Notes: generated by a model from the letters alone, not told the origin. A stretch of DNA of 7,585 bases from Bacillota bacterium (GCA_023391185.1 JAEWBI010000034.1:1-7585); one strand, 5' to 3'; counted from the first letter of the stretch, positions 1 to 5,535 are shown. A program made the numbers and translations.

Positions 1-1
1 T

Positions 2-247
2 AATGAACCATATACAATATATGTTATTCAGCTTATTGTAAATGCTTTATGGACAGTTATCTTCTTTGGTTTTGACTTTAAACTTTTAGGATTTATATGG
101 ATACTATTTTTAATTGTACTAGTAGTATTAATGATATATCAGTTCTATAAGCAAAATAAATTAGCTGCAATCTTACAAATTCCATATTTATTATGGTTAA
201 TATTTGCAGCATATCTAAATATGGCTATCTATTTATTAAATAGATAG
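2..247 (+). CDS. TspO/MBR family membrane protein, 3' part
   Basis: This is the last 81 codons of a TspO/MBR (translocator protein / tryptophan-rich sensory protein) gene; the 5' end lies outside the window. The family forms five-helix membrane proteins that bind porphyrins and related ligands. The visible part starts NEPYTIYVIQ and covers about three hydrophobic helices. It keeps the family's late pattern: an N-A-L-W stretch followed by FF, a long hydrophobic helix ending in a Gln-Phe-Tyr-Lys loop, K-L-A-A, then IPYLLW and a closing AxYLN helix. The stop is TAG at 245-247. The reading frame runs open from the window edge with no start codon needed. The gene converges on the hemolysin III gene, and its last 25 bases form most of a terminator hairpin. 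Family assignment is by recognised motif pattern and is fairly secure; the ligand is unknown. Confidence 0.85.
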   Translation, partial: NEPYTIYVIQLIVNALWTVIFFGFDFKLLGFIWILFLIVLVVLMIYQFYKQNKLAAILQIPYLLWLIFAAYLNMAIYLLNR

Positions 248-255
248 CCTTTTTA
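223..255 (+). terminator. Intrinsic terminator of the TspO gene
   Basis: A perfect 13-bp inverted repeat (GGCTATCTATTTA at 223-235, its complement at 237-249, centre at 236) is followed by TTTTTA. The left arm and loop are inside the TspO coding sequence and the stop codon is in the right arm. The hairpin begins only 3 bases beyond the stop of the convergent hemolysin III gene and could also slow transcription from that side, though the run of Ts is on the plus strand. Confidence 0.8.
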
Positions 256-903
256 TATTACAAAAGAAAAAATGAGAAAGTAGTGAAAAGTTGAACCAGC
301 AAGACAAAAGAAATGAAATATAGAATGCATGTATTTAGTTTTAGAACCAATCCAGTATAATAGAGCTCCAATAGAATAAAAAATGCCGCCAACAAGTAAA
401 AATATTAACCCGGTTTTACCTAAATTAGTAGTTAAACTATTTATTATAAATAATACTGACCATCCTGTAGTTAAATGACATAAAACAGACGCTAATTGAT
501 ATTTATCAATATTAATAGAATTAAGTACTATTCCAATTATAGTAACAACCCAAACAATACTAAACATTAACCATCCCATAACACCATTAAAAAGCACAAG
601 ACATATAGGCGTAAAAGTTCCTGCTACAAGTAGAAAAACATTACAGTGATCAATTACTCTAAATACTTTTTTAGCCTTTAATTTAGGGGATAAACCATGA
701 TATATACATGATATTGTATATAGTAGTATTAATGATATTCCATATACTAAAGAACCAGCTAAAGCATATCCATTATGATGATTAGAACTTTTTATAATTA
801 AAAGAACTAATCCTGCTATAGAAAGTCCAGCTCCAACTCCATGACTAATAGAATTCATTAACTCTTCACTAAGACTATAATTAGGTATCCTAATTTTATT
901 CAT
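253..903 (-). CDS. Hemolysin III family (PAQR-type) membrane protein
   Basis: A 216-residue seven-helix membrane protein of the hemolysin III/YqfA branch of the PAQR superfamily, whose members carry a metal-binding site in the membrane. Visible motifs are an N-terminal E..N..SH (residues 14-21), S..YH ending at His69, an I-D-H-C motif with Asp85, and HSIFH (His193 and His197) followed by His207 in the last helix. These Ser, Asp and His residues are the family's metal-binding and catalytic set. Length matches the family (about 210-220). The open frame extends three codons upstream to a GTG at 912-910, but that GTG is part of the GAGGTG ribosome binding site, so I place the start at the ATG at 903, six bases after it. 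The gene converges with TspO and diverges from the alarmone synthetase. Despite the name, haemolytic activity is not established for most members; the physiological substrate here is unknown. Confidence 0.9.
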   Translation of the reverse strand: MNKIRIPNYSLSEELMNSISHGVGAGLSIAGLVLLIIKSSNHHNGYALAGSLVYGISLILLYTISCIYHGLSPKLKAKKVFRVIDHCNVFLLVAGTFTPICLVLFNGVMGWLMFSIVWVVTIIGIVLNSINIDKYQLASVLCHLTTGWSVLFIINSLTTNLGKTGLIFLLVGGIFYSIGALLYWIGSKTKYMHSIFHFFCLAGSTFHYFLIFSFVI

Positions 904-909
904 ATAATA

Positions 910-915
910 CACCTC
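910..915 (-). promoter_or_regulatory. Ribosome binding site that fixes the hemolysin III start
   Basis: On the minus strand GAGGTG sits six bases before the ATG at 903. It overlaps the alternative GTG start at 912-910, which rules out that longer start. Confidence 0.7.
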
Positions 916-992
916 ATATTAATTTATGATGTAATATATTTTTATATAATATTATTATAATTTATTTTTCTACATATATTTACAAAAATATG

Positions 993-1001
993 TGTTATAA
1001 T
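993..1001 (+). promoter_or_regulatory. Extended -10 promoter of the alarmone synthetase gene
   Basis: TGTTATAAT is a perfect extended -10 (TG, one base, TATAAT at 996-1001). No good -35 is seen 16-18 bases upstream, which is tolerable with an extended -10. It predicts a start near 1008 and a leader of about 80 bases that includes the hairpin at 1039-1065. Confidence 0.6.
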
Positions 1002-1038
1002 GTTTACTCAAAGAAAAAAATATAAAAACAGGTATATT

Positions 1039-1068
1039 AAAACACCTTATTTAATAAGGTGTTTTATA
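1039..1068 (+). terminator. Terminator-like hairpin in the leader of the alarmone synthetase gene
   Basis: A perfect 12-bp stem (AAAACACCTTAT at 1039-1050, loop TTA, ATAAGGTGTTTT at 1054-1065) has As on the left and Ts on the right, as in low-GC intrinsic terminators. It lies after the predicted promoter at 993-1001 and about 25 bases before the GTG start at 1091, so it does not close any upstream plus-strand gene. It could be an attenuator for the synthetase, the end of a short RNA of about 60 bases, or a stabilising 5' structure. The U run lies mostly inside the stem, so termination may be partial. Confidence 0.55.
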
Positions 1069-1090
1069 GTTATAATAAGGGGATGAATTT

Positions 1091-1717
1091 GTGATTTTTG
1101 ATAAAAATGAAGAAAATAGAATAGAACAATTATTTATTAAGTATGATTTTGCTTTAAAAATGTTAGAAACAGAACTTGATATATTAATAAGAGAGTATGA
1201 ATATAAAAATAAATATAATCCAGTAGAACATACTAAGTCAAGAATAAAGAGTAAAGAAAGTGCGATAAAAAAACTAGAAAAAAAGCAGTGTGAAATTACT
1301 GCTGATAATATAATAAAGAATGTCCATGATATGATTGGTATTAGAATAGTATGCTCTTTCCTATCAGATGTAAGTGATATAGTAAATATAATAAAGAATT
1401 CAAAGCACTTAAAAGTTAAATCTGAAAAGGATTATATTACTACACCAAAAGAAACAGGTTATATAAGTTATCATATTATAGTACTAGTACCTATTTATCT
1501 AAATGAAACTACCGAGTATGTAGAAGCTGAAATTCAAATAAGAACAATTGCTATGGATTTTTGGGCAACTCTTGATCATAAAATTAGATATAAATTTGAT
1601 GAACAAATACCAGAAGAAGTTCAAACGGAAATGTATAATTGTTCTTTAGATATTAAATCTTTAGATAATAAAATGCAAAAACTAAATGATATTATGAAAA
1701 AATATAATGTCGATTAA
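1091..1717 (+). CDS. relP: Small alarmone synthetase, RelP/YwaC type ((p)ppGpp synthetase)
   Basis: This 208-residue protein is a single-domain RelA/SpoT-type synthetase. It transfers pyrophosphate from ATP to GDP or GTP to make (p)ppGpp in the cytoplasm. Motifs: NPVEHTKSRIKS (43-54) followed by Ser57 and Lys61, the HDMIGIRIVCSF block with Asp80 and Arg85, the KDYI..PK stretch leading to GYISYH (123-128), and the catalytic EIQIRT block (Glu147, Gln149, Arg151) then MDFWATLDH. It lacks the HD hydrolase and the TGS/ACT parts of long Rel enzymes. The NPIEHTKSR-like start and CEIT segment point to the RelP/YwaC group rather than RelQ. The usual GYRSLH motif here has Ile instead of Arg and Tyr instead of Leu. 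The start is GTG at 1091, eight bases after AAGGGG; the ATG at 1083 meets a stop after three codons. RelP-type enzymes are usually induced by envelope stress; here the leader hairpin at 1039-1065 may add control. Confidence 0.92.
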   Translation: MIFDKNEENRIEQLFIKYDFALKMLETELDILIREYEYKNKYNPVEHTKSRIKSKESAIKKLEKKQCEITADNIIKNVHDMIGIRIVCSFLSDVSDIVNIIKNSKHLKVKSEKDYITTPKETGYISYHIIVLVPIYLNETTEYVEAEIQIRTIAMDFWATLDHKIRYKFDEQIPEEVQTEMYNCSLDIKSLDNKMQKLNDIMKKYNVD

Positions 1718-1744
1718 GAATAAAATATTCTTAATCTTTTTTTT
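1712..1744 (+). terminator. Intrinsic terminator of the alarmone synthetase gene
   Basis: A 10-bp stem (GATTAAGAAT at 1712-1721 and ATTCTTAATC at 1727-1736, loop AAAAT) is followed by eight Ts. The stop codon TAA (1715-1717) is inside the left arm. Confidence 0.9.
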
Positions 1745-1789
1745 GTATAAAAAATGTTATATGTCACAATATAAAATGGGAGGATAAAT

Positions 1790-1960
1790 ATGACAGAAAA
1801 AGAACTATTATATGTAGAAGATGTTTTAGAACAAGCTAAACAATTAGATGAAATCAGTACTTATTATACTGATGAAGTAGAAGAAGAATGCGGTGAACTT
1901 CTTAATGAGGTAGCAACCGTTTCTAGTAAACAATTTAAAAGAATTTATAATTTATTGTAA
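1790..1960 (+). CDS. Small helical protein, partner of the CotF-family gene
   Basis: A 56-residue, acidic, probably all-helical protein beginning MTEKELLYVEDVLEQAKQLD. The ATG has a strong GGGAGG site (1778-1783) seven bases upstream, and only ten bases separate its stop from the next start, so it is cotranscribed with the CotF-family gene. The LLYVEDVL...A start and the closing F..IYNLL resemble the short ferritin-like helical proteins commonly encoded beside cotF-like genes in clostridia, which I recall as somewhat longer (about 80 residues); a shortened middle segment is possible. No catalytic residues are visible. No clear promoter was found between the preceding terminator and the ribosome binding site; an AATATAAAAT stretch at 1768-1777 is a weak candidate. 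That this is a coding gene is well supported by its ribosome binding site and spacing; its function is inferred from context only. Confidence 0.75.
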   Translation: MTEKELLYVEDVLEQAKQLDEISTYYTDEVEEECGELLNEVATVSSKQFKRIYNLL

Positions 1961-1970
1961 AGGAGATAAT

Positions 1971-2210
1971 ATGGAAGATAAACTAATTATGGGTAATATA
2001 CTTACTCTAACAAAAAACATATGTGAATTACTTAATCATGCTACTATTGAATCACCTAATCATCATGATACATTCAATAAAGCATTAGATGAATACCTAG
2101 AACTTCAACATAAAGTATATAAGTTTATGGAAGAAAAAGGTTGGTATCAAACACAAAATGTTACAGCTGATAAAATAGAAAAAGTAAAAGAAAAATATTG
2201 TGAAGAATAA
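1971..2210 (+). CDS. CotF-family spore coat-like protein
   Basis: A 79-residue protein matching the CotF (spore coat protein F) family: a first helix with ILTLTKNICELLNHATIES, a second helix rich in Leu and Gln (DEYLELQHKVYKFM), then the hallmark KGWYQTQN (about 56-63) and a charged C-terminal helix. The family has a ferritin-like helical bundle; CotF of Bacillus subtilis is a coat protein, but relatives occur widely and many have no shown coat role. AAGGAG lies five bases before the ATG. The gene follows the small helical partner by ten bases and is closed by the hairpin at 2271-2297. It includes an extra N-H-H segment around residues 30-32. Family call is firm; a role in spores depends on whether this organism sporulates, which the window cannot show. 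Confidence 0.85.
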   Translation: MEDKLIMGNILTLTKNICELLNHATIESPNHHDTFNKALDEYLELQHKVYKFMEEKGWYQTQNVTADKIEKVKEKYCEE

Positions 2211-2270
2211 ACTATAAAAAGCATTTCAAATAATGTTAGAAATATTAAAAAAATAAAAATAAAATTGATT

Positions 2271-2297
2271 AACATCTCCAAAAGGAGATGTTTTCTT
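2271..2297 (+). terminator. Intrinsic terminator of the cotF-like pair
   Basis: A 9-bp stem (AACATCTCC at 2271-2279, GGAGATGTT at 2284-2292, loop AAAA) is followed by TTCTT. It lies 60 bases after the CotF-family stop codon. The rest of 2211-2482 holds only the promoter at 2408-2416 and shows no credible gene. Confidence 0.75.
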
Positions 2298-2407
2298 ATG
2301 CGTTAAAAAAGAATTATTTTATAATTAACAAAATTAAGTATAACTGACAAAAAATAATCCAAACATTTAAGTCGATGCGAAAATTTACTTTTTAATTGTA
2401 TAATTCA

Positions 2408-2416
2408 TGGTATAAT
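2408..2416 (+). promoter_or_regulatory. Extended -10 promoter of the three-helix membrane protein gene
   Basis: TGGTATAAT is a perfect extended -10; no good -35 is spaced 16-18 bases upstream. Predicted start near 2423 gives a leader of about 60 bases. Two further TATAAT copies nearby (2399-2404 and 2422-2427) lack the TG or a -35, so the exact start is uncertain. Confidence 0.5.
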
Positions 2417-2482
2417 AAAAGTATAATAAATAATAATTTGTTCAAAAGATGAATAAAGAATAATTATTTAAGGAGAATGTAT

Positions 2483-3304
2483 ATGAAAAAAAATTTAGTG
2501 AAGATTATCTTTATTGCTTCATTTTTACCATATTTATTTGCAATAGTAATTGGAATAATTAGTGCTTTTTTAGGTATTACATTCTTTTCTGATAAGATTT
2601 ATGGGCTAAATGCTTTAATATTAGGATTGTATTTTGCTTTTTATAGTTTGATATTTATCGTTCCTATTGTCCCTTTTTGCCTTGTTTTTCAAATTTGCTA
2701 TATCCTTAGGAAAAAAATTAAAAGATTTAAGAATATTAAGTTAGGAAAATATGTCACAGTTTGTTGTTTAATTGGAATTTTTCTTGGATTGGTTTTATTT
2801 GGATATTCGCGTTCTTATGAATTAAAGAAGATTATAGAAAAAGCTAGTGCAAAACAGATGATTAATGATGCTGAAGAAAAAATTGGATATAATAAAAGTG
2901 ATATTATGGTAAGTGGTATTTTTAATATGCCTGATTATAAATACAATCATATACTTATTGATTATGATAAAGTTGAAGTTGGCATGCTTTTAAATTCAGG
3001 TGTTGATCAATTTTGGAAAGTAAAACTACAAAAAATATCAAAAGATAGTTTAGAATATAAACATATTATAAATGACTATTTTCTACAAGCTGATATTCCT
3101 CTAAATTATCCAGGGAAGAAATTACTTAGTTTTTATGAAGAAGAAATTGATATTCATCGTACAATAGCTTTTTTACTTATATTTGAGGATGAAACAATAT
3201 ATTATGCTGACAATTTAAAAGAGAAGGATACTGGATATACCAGATTTTCTGGACTACAATGGTCTGAATTTTTTGTAGGTGAAAATATTAAATTCAAAAG
3301 ATAG
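2483..3304 (+). CDS. Unrecognised membrane protein with extracytoplasmic domain
   Basis: A 273-residue protein that I do not recognise. The first 110 residues hold three or four hydrophobic segments (about 8-32, 42-74 and 92-108), with a basic loop (RKKIKRFKNIK, about 76-86) between them. Residues 111-273 look soluble and charged, with an acidic DAEEKIGY stretch, a MPDYKYNHILIDYD segment and a late FEDETIYYADN strand. The frame could start at 2477, but AAGGAG (2470-2475) is only one base from that ATG and seven bases from the ATG at 2483, so the latter is chosen. Codon use differs from neighbours: I count 23 ATT, 11 ATA and 3 ATC for isoleucine, while the alarmone synthetase has 13 ATT and 15 ATA and the ABC-F gene prefers ATA. 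It also uses TTG, TCG and CGT. This hints at more recent acquisition, but hydrophobic composition could contribute. It stands alone with its own promoter. Confidence 0.8.
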   Translation: MKKNLVKIIFIASFLPYLFAIVIGIISAFLGITFFSDKIYGLNALILGLYFAFYSLIFIVPIVPFCLVFQICYILRKKIKRFKNIKLGKYVTVCCLIGIFLGLVLFGYSRSYELKKIIEKASAKQMINDAEEKIGYNKSDIMVSGIFNMPDYKYNHILIDYDKVEVGMLLNSGVDQFWKVKLQKISKDSLEYKHIINDYFLQADIPLNYPGKKLLSFYEEEIDIHRTIAFLLIFEDETIYYADNLKEKDTGYTRFSGLQWSEFFVGENIKFKR

Positions 3305-3335
3305 CAAATTGATTTTCATAAAAAATTATAAAATT

Positions 3336-3362
3336 AAAAAGAAAAACAATTTCTTTTTTTTT
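3336..3362 (+). terminator. Weak A/T-rich terminator after the membrane protein gene
   Basis: AAAAAGAAA (3336-3344) can pair with TTTCTTTTT (3350-3358) around loop AACAA, followed by further Ts. The stem has a single G-C pair, so strength is doubtful. Confidence 0.45.
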
Positions 3363-3390
3363 ATACATTTTTTTATTTAATTTATTTATA

Positions 3391-3399
3391 TGTTATAAT
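3391..3399 (+). promoter_or_regulatory. Extended -10 promoter of the small protein / S51-GNAT operon
   Basis: TGTTATAAT is a perfect extended -10 with only a T-rich -35 region. A start about seven bases downstream (near 3406) would leave a leader of only about ten bases, beginning at or inside the TAGGTG ribosome binding site (3405-3410). Confidence 0.55.
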
Positions 3400-3415
3400 G
3401 TTAGTAGGTGATATT

Positions 3416-3589
3416 ATGGCTAAAATAGCAAAACAAAATACAGAATTACAACTTTCTGATGAATTAATTAATAGTTTAGTAATTGATGATGAATTAGCAA
3501 AGCTTCTAGGTATTGAGACAGAAAAAGAGAAAATAGAAAATGAAAAGAAGCAAGAACAAGTAAAGAAAGATAAGAAAATTATTAAATAA
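3416..3589 (+). CDS. Small charged hypothetical protein
   Basis: A 57-residue soluble protein beginning MAKIAKQN and ending in a highly charged Lys/Glu-rich tail (about residues 35-57), likely a helix or disordered tail. The middle (LSDELINSLVIDDELAKLLGI) looks like two short amphipathic helices. The open frame reaches an ATG at 3398, but that ATG overlaps the -10 box (3394-3399) and could not be in the transcript; the ATG at 3416 follows AGGTG by five bases, so it is the start. The stop lies 18 bases before the S51-GNAT fusion gene, and the two share a promoter. I do not recognise a family. The opposite-strand frame over the same bases is its shadow. Confidence 0.65.
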   Translation: MAKIAKQNTELQLSDELINSLVIDDELAKLLGIETEKEKIENEKKQEQVKKDKKIIK

Positions 3590-3607
3590 ACAGTAGTATG
3601 GTGATTT

Positions 3608-4849
3608 ATGAAAAAGATTAAATACATTTTAAGTGGACCTGAGTTTAAACTAGGTTATGATAAAGAACTTACTAAGCTACTTGTTTCTGATGCGAAAAAA
3701 GCCTCAAAAATAGTTTTTATAGCTTCTTCTTTTGATGATTATGAGAATACTGATAAATATGCAAATATTATTAATGATTGGTTTAAAAGTAATAAGATTA
3801 TATTTAAATCAGTAAATATTATTGATAATAGAGTAAGTAAAGAAATAGCGGTTAATTATATTAATGATTCAGATATAGTTGTTTTAATGGGTGGTGACAC
3901 CCTAAAACAAATAAGTTATATTAAAAGTTATGGAATAATTGATGCACTAAAAAGTAGAGAAGGTATAACTATAGGTATTAGTGCTGGTTCAATTAATATG
4001 TGTAGTCATGTTGTACTTACTAAGGATGAAAATGATAATATACCTAGTACTGTATGTTATGAGGGAATTGGTTTATCAAATGTTAATATTGAACCACACT
4101 TTGATTTTATTAATATTGAACATAATAGAGATATATTCGAAGCTTCTTCACATGGTAAAATAGTTTGTCTTCCTAATACATCTTTTATAAGAATAGAAGA
4201 TGATAAAGAACAGTATTATGGAAATTATTATGTTATAGAAGATAATAATTTAGAACAACAAGGCTATCCATATGATGAAATTAATCATTTAGGCACTGTA
4301 ACTTTAGAAACAGAAAGATTAATTCTTAGAAAAGCTACAATGGAAGATGTAAATGATTTGTTTTATATTCAGTTAGATCCGGATTTAAGAAGATATATTG
4401 GACAGACAAAATTAGGTAAAAGTATAGATAGAGAACAATATTTTTTTAGTAAAGTATTAGATAATTATAGAGAACTTAATTTCTATAGATGGACAATAGT
4501 TAAAAAAGAAGAAAATTTAGTAATAGGTAGTATTATGCTTAATATCCTTAATGAAAAAGGTAAAATAGGTGGTATTGATTATTATTTAAGAAAAGATCAT
4601 TGGAATAATGGATATATGACAGAAGCTGCAAAGAGAGTTATTGATTTTGCTTTTAATGATATTAAACTCAATAGAATAGAAGCAGGTGGTTCTATAAATA
4701 ATCCTGGTACGTATAAAGTATTAGAGCATATTGGTCTTAAATATGAAGGACTAAGAAAACAAGGTTATTTTTATTACTATGGTGGAATACAAGACTTAGT
4801 ACTATATGGACTTACAAAAGAAGATCATGAAAAAGAGAACAAAAATTAA
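3608..4849 (+). CDS. Peptidase S51-like / GNAT acetyltransferase fusion protein
   Basis: A 413-residue cytoplasmic protein with two joined domains. Residues 1-220 form a peptidase S51 (dipeptidase E, cyanophycinase, type 1 glutamine amidotransferase-like) domain: an MGGDT loop (94-98, usually GGGNT), the nucleophile elbow GISAGS with Ser125, and the EPHFD motif with His164. Residues 230-403 form a GNAT domain of the RimJ/RimL kind: TLETERLILRKAT (232-244), an acetyl-CoA loop HWNNGYMTEA (331-340), and NNPGTYKVLEHIGLKYEG (364-381). Each domain has about the length of a stand-alone protein. No internal ATG with a ribosome binding site occurs near the join (about base 4290), so it is translated as one chain. 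The start at 3608 has only a weak GGTGA site (3600-3604), suggesting coupling to the small gene 18 bases upstream. It may hydrolyse a peptide or dipeptide and acetylate an amine; substrates are unknown. Confidence 0.85.
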   Translation: MKKIKYILSGPEFKLGYDKELTKLLVSDAKKASKIVFIASSFDDYENTDKYANIINDWFKSNKIIFKSVNIIDNRVSKEIAVNYINDSDIVVLMGGDTLKQISYIKSYGIIDALKSREGITIGISAGSINMCSHVVLTKDENDNIPSTVCYEGIGLSNVNIEPHFDFINIEHNRDIFEASSHGKIVCLPNTSFIRIEDDKEQYYGNYYVIEDNNLEQQGYPYDEINHLGTVTLETERLILRKATMEDVNDLFYIQLDPDLRRYIGQTKLGKSIDREQYFFSKVLDNYRELNFYRWTIVKKEENLVIGSIMLNILNEKGKIGGIDYYLRKDHWNNGYMTEAAKRVIDFAFNDIKLNRIEAGGSINNPGTYKVLEHIGLKYEGLRKQGYFYYYGGIQDLVLYGLTKEDHEKENKN

Positions 4850-4866
4850 TTTGTTCTCTTTCTTCT
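4832..4866. terminator. Two-way terminator between convergent genes
   Basis: A 12-bp perfect stem (4832-4843 with 4850-4861, loop 4844-4849) has T-rich flanks on both strands (TTTCTTCTTTTT rightwards, CTCTTTTTC leftwards). The stop codons of the S51-GNAT fusion (4847-4849) and the Pr6Pr gene (4848-4846) overlap each other in the loop. Confidence 0.8.
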
Positions 4867-5511
4867 TTTTCTTATCATTGATTTATCTATAAAATAAAAT
4901 ACATAACCAATTGTAATATAAATTATTGCGATAAATAAAGTATTAAGTATTACTGTACCTAAACCTAAAGAATCTATATCCATAAAAAAGTATGGATATT
5001 TAGAATCATTAGTAGGACCTATACCATTTCCTAAAAAAGCACTTGTGTAAGCAACTGTCATATATACTGTAGGAGCGACTGCCCATATTAAGGGACTATA
5101 TATCTTCATATATCCCTTTTTATCAAATAGTACCCAGTCTAATATAGTCATAATTGGAATTATATAATGTAATCCAAGAAAAGACATATTGCTATAACTA
5201 TCAAATGAAAATGACATATTTAGTACAAAATGCGCTACTACAAAAGTAAGAGTAATAGCCATAGTTGTTATCCCTTTTAGTACAGGAAACCATTCAACTA
5301 GTGTCTTTTTGTTATAATTATATATTAAATAAACGATATCTACTATAAAGTATGCAACACACAATATGTTACTTAAAGTTGTAAACATAGTAAATATATT
5401 TAAGTTTAAATTACCATCTAGTACTCCAGTAGTCGCTACTAACGAAAAAATTCCAACTATACATAAAACTACTTTGTATATGATAGAAATTAGTCTATTA
5501 TTAATTTTCAT
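4846..5511 (-). CDS. Pr6Pr family (FAR-17a/AIG1-like) membrane protein
   Basis: A 221-residue integral membrane protein with six predicted helices (about 8-29, 40-66, 79-99, 111-128, 138-158, 184-208) and a basic C-terminal tail (IRKRRKRTN). It matches the Pr6Pr / FAR-17a-AIG1-like family: FTTLSN at 42-48, HYIIPI...LDWVLFDKKG at 115-133, and YPYFFMDID at 172-180. Human AIG1 and ADTRP of this superfamily are hydrolases using a membrane Thr and His; Thr44 or Thr45 and His115 are plausible counterparts here, an inference from position only. The ATG at 5511 follows GGTGA by four bases on the minus strand. Its extended -10 ends about 15 bases upstream, so the leader is very short. It overlaps the S51-GNAT gene by four bases at their ends and is divergent from ywbE. 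Function in bacteria is unknown. Confidence 0.85.
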   Translation of the reverse strand: MKINNRLISIIYKVVLCIVGIFSLVATTGVLDGNLNLNIFTMFTTLSNILCVAYFIVDIVYLIYNYNKKTLVEWFPVLKGITTMAITLTFVVAHFVLNMSFSFDSYSNMSFLGLHYIIPIMTILDWVLFDKKGYMKIYSPLIWAVAPTVYMTVAYTSAFLGNGIGPTNDSKYPYFFMDIDSLGLGTVILNTLFIAIIYITIGYVFYFIDKSMIRKRRKRTN

Positions 5512-5526
5512 ATCATCACCACAATA

Positions 5527-5535
5527 ATTATATCA
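5527..5535 (-). promoter_or_regulatory. Extended -10 promoter of the Pr6Pr gene
   Basis: On the minus strand TGATATAAT (TATAAT at 5532-5527) is a perfect extended -10. A start near 5520 leaves about nine bases before the ATG at 5511. The palindrome at 5534-5575 covers its spacer and -35 region. Confidence 0.55.

Noticed and set aside
910..912. GTG start giving hemolysin III three extra residues
   Set aside because: The GTG is part of the GAGGTG ribosome binding site for the ATG at 903.
1071..1076. TATAAT just before the alarmone synthetase ribosome binding site
   Set aside because: A start seven bases later would remove the AAGGGG site from the RNA, and no -35 is present; probably chance in A/T-rich DNA.
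1000..1086. 28-codon frame ahead of the alarmone synthetase starting at ATG 1000
   Set aside because: Its ATG overlaps the -10 box (996-1001), so it would not be in the transcript, and it has no ribosome binding site.
2298..2306. Two-codon frame (ATG CGT TAA) after an AAGGAG
   Set aside because: The AAGGAG is part of a terminator stem of the upstream unit and the frame lies in the terminator tail; no downstream gene is close enough for it to matter.
2477..2479. Upstream ATG giving the three-helix membrane protein two extra residues
   Set aside because: It is only one base from AAGGAG; the ATG at 2483 has a normal seven-base gap.
3382..3627. 81-codon minus-strand frame
   Set aside because: It is antisense to the small charged gene, lacks a ribosome binding site, and is a low-complexity Phe/Ser-rich translation of the Lys/Glu-rich gene on the other strand.
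3981..4163. 60-codon plus-strand frame inside the S51-GNAT gene
   Set aside because: It is an out-of-frame shadow over the catalytic Ser and His region of a clearly real gene.
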